Below, piece by piece: positions 5,413-11,572 of a DNA stretch of 20,552 nt. Numbering within the stretch: position 1 is the first letter of the stretch; every line of letters starts with the position of its first letter. Below the pieces are notes generated by a model. That model did no database searches. It had not been told where the DNA came from and was given only the letters and a program-made list of their open reading frames with translations. Origin of the DNA: 13-2-20CM-68-14 sp046723355 (GTDB lineage: Bacteria > Actinomycetota > Thermoleophilia > Gaiellales > Gaiellaceae). The stretch is from NCBI GenBank assembly GCA_046723355.1, contig JBKOUJ010000106.1, positions 1 through 20,552 of the forward strand, given 5' to 3'. A program made the translations under genes and the position numbers.

Positions 5413-8072
5413 GTCCGCCGAATGACCACGACCGCGCAGTCGTCGGCGAGATCGCTGCCGGCGAAGGCGCGGCAATCGTCGACGACCGCGCGCGCGAGCG
5501 GCGCGGCTCCGAGCCCGGCTTGCGACGCGAGCAACGCGTCAAGCCGTTCCTCGCCGTAGATGTCGCTGCCGTGGCGGGCCTCGATGACGCCGTCCGTATA
5601 GACCACGAGCGCCCCACCAGCGGGAAGCTCGTCCCGCAGCTCCTTGTAGCTCTGCGCCGGTTCGATTCCGAGCGCGAGCCCGCCGGCCCTGAGGGACCTC
5701 ACCTCGCCCTCCGCCGTGACGAGCCGAGGCCATGGATGTCCGGCGCAGCCGCAGGCGACCTCGCCGCTGGCCGGGTCGACCACGACATAAGCCATCGTTA
5801 TGAACTTGCTCGGCCCGACCTCTCCGACCACGACATCGTTCGCCGCGGCGAGGAAGTCGGCCGGCTCCGGATGCTCACGCGCAAGCGAGCGGAACACGAA
5901 CTTCGCCATCGCCATGTCGGCCGCCGCATCGATCCCGTGGCCGGTGACGTCGCCAAGGGCGACCGCGAGACGTCCGTCGTCGAGTCGGAGGAAGTCGTAG
6001 ACGTCTCCGCCGACGTCGAGGCGCGCGGACGACTCGTAGACGTCGCCCAGCTCGAGGCCCTGTATCGCGGGGTAGCCGCGTGGGAGAAGCGAGCGCTGCA
6101 TCGTGTCGGCAAAGCGCTTCTGCTGCTGGTAGAGGCGGGCGTTCTCGAGAGCTAGGGCCGTCTGGCCCGTCACCGAGATCGCGAGCTCGAGGTCCGCCTC
6201 GCCGATCGGCCGACCCGGATCGAGCGAGAGCATCGTCAGGGTTCCGAGCACCTCCGCGGGCGTGGAGACGGGCACAATCGCCGTCGTCGACCCGCGTTCG
6301 AGGAACGGCACGAGCAGCGCGTACGCACCGCCGAGCTCGAGGGCTATCTCCGGATCGAGCACGAGCGGCCGGCCGCCGGCGAAGAGGCCACGCAGCCGCG
6401 GCGACAACGGCTGCGGCCGGTAGAGGATCTGCGCGACCGGCTCGTGCAGACGCTCGTCGCGGACGTGTAGTGCCTGCGTGAGTAGAGCTTCGCCTCGTTC
6501 GTCGGGCATTCGAATCCCGACGGCGTCGAGCTTGAGGAGATCGGCGCAGGTCCTGACGAGCGCCTCCAGCGTCGTCTGCAGCGACAGGCTCTGCGCGAAC
6601 GACTGCGAGATCTCGTAGAGCGCGCTCAGCCGCTTCGACGCCTCTTTCTCCGCATCGAGCGCATGCTTGCGCTCGTCATCGCTCCGGGTCGCCTTCTCGT
6701 GCAGGCGTGCGTTCTGGACAGCGACCGCCAGCTGCGCCGCGAGCGCGGTCACGAGCGCGAGCTCGTCCTGCGTCAGCGTCCGCCGGTGCGGCGGGAAGAT
6801 GGCGAGCAGCCCGATCAAGTCCTCGCGGACTCGTAGCGGCAGCCCGACCGCTGCCTCGATCCCCGTCTCCGCGAGCTGCTCGCGAACGGGTGCAAGCCTG
6901 ACGTCTACGACCGCATCCTCGATCAGCAGCGCGTCCCGCCCTCGTAGAGACCCGCGCGCGAGTTCAAACAGCCGCTCGGCCACCCGCGTGTGCGGTCCGG
7001 TCAGCCCGCGCCCGGCGGCTTCGAGTAGGCGCTGGCCGTCGGGCTCGAGCAGGTAGACGGCGAGCCGCTCCGCCCCGAGGAGCTCCGCGACGCGGTCGAT
7101 CGCGGTCTCGAGCGTGTGGACGAGCGAGAGCTCCGCGATCGCCTGACCGACCACCGCAATGAGAGTCCGGCTGCGCTCCAGCTCGACCGACTGCTGGCGC
7201 GCCCGCTCGCTCGAGCGCAGCGCGTGCGTCGCCCGCGCGGCAAACGTCGTCAACGCATCGAGCACGTCGTCGGCCGGCACCGGCGGCTGCTCGAACCTAA
7301 GCTCGAGAATCCCGATCGGCGGTTGCCCGAGCTGCAGGATCCAGGAGTGGGATGCGATCGCGAGCGGGACTCGGCCGGCAAGGGCTCCTGCGATCTCGCT
7401 CGCCTCGGGATCGTCGACGCCGAATGCGCCAGCCGCGCGAGGGCGCATGTCGTCGTCGAGCCGCCAGACAACGGCGCCGCGGGCGTTGGTCGCCTGGGCC
7501 GCCAGCCGGGCGATCTCCTCAGCGGTGCGCCGCTCGTCGCCCCCGGTGGCGAGCGCGTCGCCGCCGAGGCGCAGGAGATCGGCGGCGTCGAGCGGCCTTC
7601 GGTCGCCGTTCGCGCCGACCCCGCCGAGCGCGACTCCCGCGTGCTCCGCAGCCAACTCGGCGAACGCGCGCTCCTCCGCCGAAAATGCTCCGGCCCGCCG
7701 GAAGAGCTCGAGCCGGCCGAGGTCGTGGTCGGCCACGGTAATCGGGAATTCGATCGACACAGCGAGCCCGAGGCGACGCCCGATCGAACGCCGCTCTTCC
7801 GCTGTTCCGGAGTCGTCGAGACGCGAGCCCTGAAGCTCCGCCGCGACCGAAGTGGATGCGGCAGTGACGATGCGCGCCTCGAGCGACCGCTCGCCGCGCA
7901 CCCACACAAGGACAAGGTCCGCGCCGGCGCCGCCGGCGGCGGCCTCGGCGATCTCCTGCAGGGCATCTTCCGCCGCGCCGCCCTCGGCCAGCCTGCGCAG
8001 TGCTGCGGCGAGCGCCTCGAGAGCTGCCGCACCCCCGCCTACCGCGATCGCCTGGCCCGGTTCCGTTTTCAT
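5409..8072 (-). CDS. Multi-GAF SpoIIE/RsbU-type PP2C phosphatase
   Basis: The 887-residue sensor phosphatase has no membrane segments. Four GAF-like units run at about 30-165, 185-300, 310-455 and 485-645, with a charged coiled-coil (about 455-485) before the fourth. The first two are the most divergent. The C-terminal SpoIIE domain (about 665-885) has its metal-binding acids in RLDVGGDVYDFL (D690), ALGDVTGHG, YTDGVIEAR (D827) and LADDCAVVVIRR (D877/D878). Such enzymes dephosphorylate anti-sigma-factor antagonists in partner-switching pathways; no anti-sigma or STAS gene is in the window, so the target must be elsewhere. ATG 8072 is preceded by a G-rich Shine-Dalgarno stretch (GGGGGCG). It heads the six-gene operon that reaches ccdA. 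Confidence 0.93.
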   Translation of the reverse strand: MKTEPGQAIAVGGGAAALEALAAALRRLAEGGAAEDALQEIAEAAAGGAGADLVLVWVRGERSLEARIVTAASTSVAAELQGSRLDDSGTAEERRSIGRRLGLAVSIEFPITVADHDLGRLELFRRAGAFSAEERAFAELAAEHAGVALGGVGANGDRRPLDAADLLRLGGDALATGGDERRTAEEIARLAAQATNARGAVVWRLDDDMRPRAAGAFGVDDPEASEIAGALAGRVPLAIASHSWILQLGQPPIGILELRFEQPPVPADDVLDALTTFAARATHALRSSERARQQSVELERSRTLIAVVGQAIAELSLVHTLETAIDRVAELLGAERLAVYLLEPDGQRLLEAAGRGLTGPHTRVAERLFELARGSLRGRDALLIEDAVVDVRLAPVREQLAETGIEAAVGLPLRVREDLIGLLAIFPPHRRTLTQDELALVTALAAQLAVAVQNARLHEKATRSDDERKHALDAEKEASKRLSALYEISQSFAQSLSLQTTLEALVRTCADLLKLDAVGIRMPDERGEALLTQALHVRDERLHEPVAQILYRPQPLSPRLRGLFAGGRPLVLDPEIALELGGAYALLVPFLERGSTTAIVPVSTPAEVLGTLTMLSLDPGRPIGEADLELAISVTGQTALALENARLYQQQKRFADTMQRSLLPRGYPAIQGLELGDVYESSARLDVGGDVYDFLRLDDGRLAVALGDVTGHGIDAAADMAMAKFVFRSLAREHPEPADFLAAANDVVVGEVGPSKFITMAYVVVDPASGEVACGCAGHPWPRLVTAEGEVRSLRAGGLALGIEPAQSYKELRDELPAGGALVVYTDGVIEARHGSDIYGEERLDALLASQAGLGAAPLARAVVDDCRAFAGSDLADDCAVVVIRRT

Positions 8073-8110
8073 CGCCCCCGCGTGGAAGTATCGCCTTTAG
8101 ACTTCCGCCG
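8073..8110. promoter_or_regulatory. 38-base divergent promoter region with inverted repeat
   Basis: This gap separates the SpoIIE gene (minus) from a small membrane protein gene (plus). On the plus strand TAGACT (8098-8103) ends eight bases before ATG 8111. On the minus strand GATACT (8092-8087) lies 15 bases before ATG 8072. An inverted repeat GGAAGT / ACTTCC (8084-8089 and 8101-8106, 11-base loop) overlaps both hexamers and could be a shared operator. No clear -35 boxes are visible. Confidence 0.4.
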
Positions 8111-8341
8111 ATGGCGGAGCCCGCGTCGAAGATGCCGCCCGACGTCCCGGTCTACGACCCCGGCAGCGTCCAGCGGGAGTACCGCAGGCACCGAGCGAAG
8201 CGTGAAGCCCGCGCCCGCCGCACGCGCGAGCGCCGCGCCGCAAACATCCGCTTCTGGCTGATCGTGATCGGACTGATCGCGCTCAGCGTCTACCTGAGCA
8301 TCGCCATGTGGCACCAGGTGCAGCGGCTCTTTGGCCTGTAG
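8111..8341 (+). CDS. Small single-pass membrane protein, unknown function
   Basis: The 76-residue protein has a Pro-rich start, a strongly basic Arg/Lys/Ala helix (about 22-48) and one membrane helix (about 50-66, FWLIVIGLIALSVYLSIAMW). The basic segment before the helix predicts an N-in topology. ATG 8111 gives the expected start; a longer upstream frame would enter the SpoIIE gene. I do not recognise the family. It is divergent from the phosphatase gene and ends 11 bases before the stop of the convergent zinc-ribbon gene. That the frame is real is supported by the clean start, the tight packing and the coherent helix. Confidence 0.7.
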   Translation: MAEPASKMPPDVPVYDPGSVQREYRRHRAKREARARRTRERRAANIRFWLIVIGLIALSVYLSIAMWHQVQRLFGL

Positions 8342-8352
8342 GAGCGTTCTAC

Positions 8353-8595
8353 CTAATGGTGGCGGTGCGCCTCGACCGCCGAGGTCTCGAGCGCACGGCC
8401 AAAGGGGCTCCAGGCAACGGCCTCCCAGGATTCGCAACCGCACATCTGGCACGGCCGCAACTCGCGGCAGACCGTGACGGTATGCCCGCAATCCACGCAG
8501 CGGAACTCGCCCTTTCCGTGATCGCCGGCGGCCAGAAGAGGCGGCCTCTCGTCACCACCGGCGGCTGTGGTCGAATGTTCCCGGGATGCCGTCAT
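8353..8595 (-). CDS. Small zinc-ribbon protein
   Basis: The 80-residue protein has a disordered first third followed by a compact ribbon: C33-V-D-C36-G and C49-Q-M-C52-G, with further cysteines at 43 and 54. The two CxxCG knuckles 13 residues apart are typical of zinc-ribbon or rubredoxin-like metal sites. The function is unknown; nucleic-acid or protein contact are the usual roles of such folds. ATG 8595 is preceded by a good Shine-Dalgarno sequence (AGGGGG), and a TAGATT hexamer lies upstream at 8627-8622, so unlike several neighbours it has a normal leader. The His-rich end (EAHRHH) is unremarkable in length. Confidence 0.75.
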   Translation of the reverse strand: MTASREHSTTAAGGDERPPLLAAGDHGKGEFRCVDCGHTVTVCRELRPCQMCGCESWEAVAWSPFGRALETSAVEAHRHH

Positions 8596-8641
8596 CCCGA
8601 CCCCCTGATTGGCAACCCGTGAATCTAACCACGAAGATGCC

Positions 8642-8647
8642 CATACT
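8642..8647 (+). promoter_or_regulatory. Possible -10 hexamer, leaderless start
   Basis: CATACT (five of six matches to TATACT) ends seven bases before GTG 8654. No -35 match is visible at the normal distance and no Shine-Dalgarno sequence precedes the GTG. Confidence 0.3.
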
Positions 8648-8653
8648 TCCACC

Positions 8654-9133
8654 GTGGCGACCGAGGAACCTCTCCCCCAGGGCAGCGTGAGCCGAAGGCC
8701 GGCGAGCCGCGCGCCGGCACTTGCTGGGAGCATGACGACGGTCGGCGCGCGCGCGACCTGGATCTCCGGACTCGTCCTCAGCATCTCTGCGTTCACAGAC
8801 TGGTACGCGGGCTCGGGATCGGTAGGGCCGACGATCGCGGTGATCGGCTGGCACACGGGGACGCTGGGCAAGCTCGTCTTCTTCATCGGCCTGGCTGCAA
8901 TCGCGCTCGTCGCGCTTCGGGAGGCCGGGATCGAGCTGCCGCCGAGCATCCCGGAGAGCCTGATCGTGATCGCACTCGGCTCTCTCTCGACGATCTTCGT
9001 CATGATCCGTCTGATCTCAATCCCCGACGAGTTCCTGCCCGCGAGCGGGCGCGGAATCGGGATCTGGATCAGCCTGCTCGCGTCACTCGCCTTGATCGGC
9101 GCGGGGCTCTTGTCAGCCAGCGAAGAGCTATAG
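8654..9133 (+). CDS. Four-helix membrane protein, unknown function
   Basis: The 159-residue protein has a polar N-terminal tail (1-33) and four hydrophobic segments at about 34-53, 72-89, 101-122 and 134-154. A short loop after the first helix reads FTDWYAGSGSVGPT. I do not recognise a characterised family; it looks like the small conserved integral membrane proteins common in Actinobacteria. GTG 8654 is chosen from the upstream hexamer; ATG 8732 is possible and would leave the helices intact, and TTG 8609 would extend the tail. Its last 65 bases overlap the end of the convergent PAP2 gene. Confidence 0.7.
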   Translation: MATEEPLPQGSVSRRPASRAPALAGSMTTVGARATWISGLVLSISAFTDWYAGSGSVGPTIAVIGWHTGTLGKLVFFIGLAAIALVALREAGIELPPSIPESLIVIALGSLSTIFVMIRLISIPDEFLPASGRGIGIWISLLASLALIGAGLLSASEEL

Positions 9134-9602
9134 CGATCCCGACGCCGAGCACGGCGCCGCCGAGCACGTCGAGTGGGTAGTGCACGCCGACGTACACTCG
9201 CGACCACGCGATCGCCGCGGCGAGGATGAAGAAGGCCGGCGCCGCACGGGGTACGTAGAACGACAGCACCGTCGCGCAGGCGAAGCTCACCGTCGCGTGG
9301 CCGGAGGGAAAGGAGCCGTCGTGCGGCGCATGGACGAGCGGCTTCGGCTCGGCGTAGGCGACGTTGGGCCGTTCGCGCCCGATGCCTTGCTTCAGCCCGA
9401 GCGAGATCAGCTGGCCGGCGAGGTCGGCAAGCGCGACTTCGAAGAACACCCAGGGGCGGCGCCAGAGGACCGCCAGCAGAGCCGCGATCGCGAGCCAGAC
9501 GAATCCCTGGCCGCCTACCCATGAGAGCCCCTCGAACACCGGGTTGAGCCAGCCCGTGCGGTGATGGACCGCCCAGCGCTCGAGATGCTTGTCCCAGTTC
9601 AG
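9069..9602 (-). CDS. PAP2-family membrane phosphatase, probable CTG start
   Basis: The 177-residue membrane protein carries all three PAP2 motifs: K71-x6-R78-P79 (KQGIGRERP), P99-S100-G101-H102 (SFPSGH), and S134-R-x5-H141-x3-D145 (SRVYVGVHYPLD). These enzymes dephosphorylate phosphatidic acid, undecaprenyl pyrophosphate or related lipids at the outer membrane face. The first usual start codon is GTG 9539, but the 21 codons before it (NWDKHLERWAVHHR...) match the amphipathic N-terminus common in this family and contain no stop. CTG 9602 overlaps the stop of the preceding regulator gene as CTGA, so it is the likely start. The C-terminus overlaps a convergent gene. The substrate is not determinable. 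Confidence 0.9.
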   Translation of the reverse strand: MNWDKHLERWAVHHRTGWLNPVFEGLSWVGGQGFVWLAIAALLAVLWRRPWVFFEVALADLAGQLISLGLKQGIGRERPNVAYAEPKPLVHAPHDGSFPSGHATVSFACATVLSFYVPRAAPAFFILAAAIAWSRVYVGVHYPLDVLGGAVLGVGIAIALRWLTRAPRRSRRVTRAG

Positions 9603-10192
9603 GCTGGCAGCAGCTGCTTTGCGTGCTCGATCAGCTGCTGCGGATCGAACGGCTTGCCGAGGAATCCTTGGGCGCCGCGCGCCGCGGCCTCTCCGGTGGT
9701 TCCCTCGTCGACCTTGCCGCTGAACATGACGACCGGGATTGCGTCGATCCCGTGGCGCTCGCGGACCCGCCGCAACATCTCCCAGCCGTCAACCTCGGGC
9801 ATCATCACGTCCAGCAGGACGAGGTCGGGCGACACCTCCTCGAGCACCTCGAGGCCCTCGTCGGCACTGCCGGCCTCACGGACCGAGTAGCCCTCCATCT
9901 CGAGATTCACGCGCACGTACTCTCGGACGCGCTCGTCGTCGTCGACGATCAGGACAACCGGTCCCTGCTGGACGGCGCCGCCGGGCCCGGAGCGATTCAG
10001 GAAGTTGTCGAGATCCGGGCGCCGGTAGCGACGGTGCCCGCCGGGCGTGTAGAACGCCGGCACGCGGCCCTGGTCGGACCACTTACGAATCGTGCTCTGC
10101 GCGACGCCCAAGTACTTGGCCGCCTGGCCCAACGTCAACCAGTCAGGATCACTGGTAGGCGGGCGCCTACCCGGGAATTCGCGCCGGGCCAC
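9599..10192 (-). CDS. HTH (MerR/BldC-like) - receiver fusion response regulator
   Basis: The 197-residue regulator begins with a short winged-helix/excisionase-type HTH domain (about 17-66: LTLGQAAKYLGVAQSTIRKW, then YTPGGHRRYRRPDL). After a Gly-rich linker comes a complete receiver domain (78-195) with acidic pocket D84-D86, phospho-acceptor D128 (LVLLDVMMPEVDG), S158 and K180 (LGKPFD). DNA-binding before receiver reverses the usual order. No histidine kinase is nearby. GTG 10192 lies seven bases after TAACTT, and a perfect 14-base palindrome sits just upstream, so autoregulation is plausible. The PAP2 gene is coupled behind it by a CTGA overlap and may be co-regulated. Confidence 0.9.
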   Translation of the reverse strand: MARREFPGRRPPTSDPDWLTLGQAAKYLGVAQSTIRKWSDQGRVPAFYTPGGHRRYRRPDLDNFLNRSGPGGAVQQGPVVLIVDDDERVREYVRVNLEMEGYSVREAGSADEGLEVLEEVSPDLVLLDVMMPEVDGWEMLRRVRERHGIDAIPVVMFSGKVDEGTTGEAAARGAQGFLGKPFDPQQLIEHAKQLLPA

Positions 10193-10198
10193 CGGAGA

Positions 10199-10221
10199 AA
10201 GTTACCCAAAGCTGCAGCTTT
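10199..10221 (-). promoter_or_regulatory. Promoter with palindromic operator for the HTH-receiver gene
   Basis: On the minus strand the perfect palindrome AAAGCTGCAGCTTT (10221-10208) is followed by GGG and TAACTT (10204-10199, TANNNT type), which ends seven bases before GTG 10192. The palindrome thus fills the space between the -35 and -10 positions, a typical repressor or activator site. Its outer end touches the stop codon of the 63-residue protein gene upstream. Confidence 0.5.
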
Positions 10222-10413
10222 CTAACCTCCGATCTTTGTAAGCGGCGGAAGCGTCCGCACCGTGGTCTGCACACCTCCGGGCCGCGGATTGTCGTGCAAT
10301 GCCTGGCCGAGCGCGATGCCGACGGCAAAAGCGACCACGAGACCGACTGCGACCACGATCGTCTTTCGGGACGAGCGTCGTTTCGGGCGGCGGCGGGTCG
10401 AGGTCGTCGTCAC
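10222..10413 (-). CDS. Small single-pass membrane protein, unknown
   Basis: The 63-residue protein has a basic N-terminus (RRRPKRRSSRK, 7-17), one membrane helix (about 18-38, TIVVAVGLVVAFAVGIALGQ) and a short outside tail rich in Pro, Gly and Thr. GTG 10413 overlaps the stop of the preceding gene as GTGA, which selects it over longer upstream frames. I do not recognise a family. Its position at the end of the division and housekeeping run, directly after another unknown gene, suggests co-expression with it. Confidence 0.65.
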   Translation of the reverse strand: MTTTSTRRRPKRRSSRKTIVVAVGLVVAFAVGIALGQALHDNPRPGGVQTTVRTLPPLTKIGG

Positions 10414-10724
10414 GGCTCGTAGTCCACCGCTCCGCGCGAGTAGAGATGGAACGCGGCCTCGGTCGCGGTGGCTAGCCGTCTCGGCCACCCGCTCGCAGGC
10501 TCTGTCTCGGCAACCGCCTCACGCGCCCAGTCGTCGGCGGACGCGTAGAGATCGGCCAGCTCGGAGAGGCTGAAGCTCTGCCCGATCCGGCGCCGAAGGG
10601 CCGCGGTGACCGCGTCGAGCTCGGCCCGCACGGCCTCGGGCCGCTGCGTCTCACGAAGCTCGCGCTGGAACCGGGCGTTTCCCTGCTCCCACTCGCGGCG
10701 GGTCTGGTCGAGGGCAATCGGCAT
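10410..10724 (-). CDS. Conserved-looking hypothetical protein
   Basis: The 104-residue soluble, mostly helical protein begins MPIALDQTRREWEQGNARF and ends AAFHLYSRGAVDYEP. It is acidic in its second half, with regular heptad-like spacing of Leu and Ala in RAELDAVTAALRRRIGQSF. There is no motif I can assign to a family. ATG 10724 lies eight bases after the DUF501 stop (10733), and its own stop overlaps the next gene (GTGA), so it is part of the ftsB-DUF501 transcription unit. Function unknown; the setting suggests co-expression with division or envelope genes. Confidence 0.75.
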   Translation of the reverse strand: MPIALDQTRREWEQGNARFQRELRETQRPEAVRAELDAVTAALRRRIGQSFSLSELADLYASADDWAREAVAETEPASGWPRRLATATEAAFHLYSRGAVDYEP

Positions 10725-10732
10725 TGGGGCGA

Positions 10733-11191
10733 CTATTCCGCGGTGCAGCAACCTGAATCCGGCCACAGATCGCCCAGCTCGTCCAGGATCTGCTCGCCGA
10801 CCTCGTAGCCCGGGCGGGCGAGCGCGAAAGCGGCATGGGCGTGCAGGCACTTGAGGCTGCCGCCACGGATTGAGCCGCCAATCCCGCCGGGAATGTCAGG
10901 GCGAAGCGCCTGTTGCTCGGCGCTTGCGAGGTCGAGGCTGGCACGCAGCTCCGGACTCTCGCGGACGGCCTGCGTCCAGCGCTCGACGCCCCCATCGGCC
11001 TCGAGCCGCGAGATCTTGGCGACCAGCTGCGGGCAGGTTAGGTAGTACGTCGTCGGGAACGGGGCGCCGTCGGCGGCGCGCGGCCACTGCTCGGTCACGG
11101 CCGGACGGCCGTAGGGGCAGCGGACGACTACGCGCCGAAAGGCGCGCGGCGGACGGCCGAGCTGGCGGGCAACGACGGCCTCATCGTCCAT
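10733..11191 (-). CDS. DUF501 family protein
   Basis: The 152-residue protein has the recognisable DUF501 pattern: VVVRCPYGRPAVTEQ near the start, then PFPTTYYLTCPQLV (about 45-58) and the C-terminal GIGGSIRGGSLKCLHAHAAF (about 102-121). The conserved Cys and His residues could bind a metal, but the function of the family is unknown. It is regularly found next to the DivIC/FtsB gene in Actinobacteria, exactly as here. ATG 11191 overlaps the end of the ftsB/divIC gene by 11 bases. Confidence 0.9.
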   Translation of the reverse strand: MDDEAVVARQLGRPPRAFRRVVVRCPYGRPAVTEQWPRAADGAPFPTTYYLTCPQLVAKISRLEADGGVERWTQAVRESPELRASLDLASAEQQALRPDIPGGIGGSIRGGSLKCLHAHAAFALARPGYEVGEQILDELGDLWPDSGCCTAE

Positions 11192-11525
11192 GCCGCGGGA
11201 TGGTACGTCGAGCCTGCTCCCAGGCCCGAACGCCTTTGACGATGAAGAGCCGCTCGCCTGACTTCACGAGGCCCAGTCGACGCGCTTCGCGAACGAGGGC
11301 GGCATCGCCCGTCGCATCCGCGAGCTTGCGCTGGAGCCGCTGCCGGTCGCCGCGGAGGCTCGCCACCTGCGCGGAGCGCTCGGCGAGCGTGTGCCTCGTG
11401 TCGACGTACGTGCGCAGGGGCCGGTAGTAGAGAAGCCCGACCAGGCAGAGCGCGCCGACCCCGAGCCAGCGACGGATCAGGACGCCGCGCCGCGGGCGGC
11501 GCCCCTTCTTCTTCGTAGGGGCCAT
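11181..11525 (-). CDS. FtsB/DivIC septum formation initiator
   Basis: The 114-residue bitopic protein has a very basic cytoplasmic start (PTKKKGRRPRRG), one membrane helix (about 18-34) and an extracytoplasmic coiled coil (about 45-72, LAERSAQVASLRGDRQRLQR). The closing ARRLGLVKSGERLFIVK motif is typical of the FtsB/DivIC family. In the divisome these proteins pair with FtsL and FtsQ. ATG 11525 is the only sensible start; a much longer frame upstream is the antisense-free shadow of pyk. It lies 47 bases behind pyk and overlaps DUF501. Confidence 0.9.
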   Translation of the reverse strand: MAPTKKKGRRPRRGVLIRRWLGVGALCLVGLLYYRPLRTYVDTRHTLAERSAQVASLRGDRQRLQRKLADATGDAALVREARRLGLVKSGERLFIVKGVRAWEQARRTIPRHGR

Positions 11526-11572
11526 CGGCGGCGAGTTCGCCCGGAGACCCCGCGGTCCTGCCTTAAGGAGGC

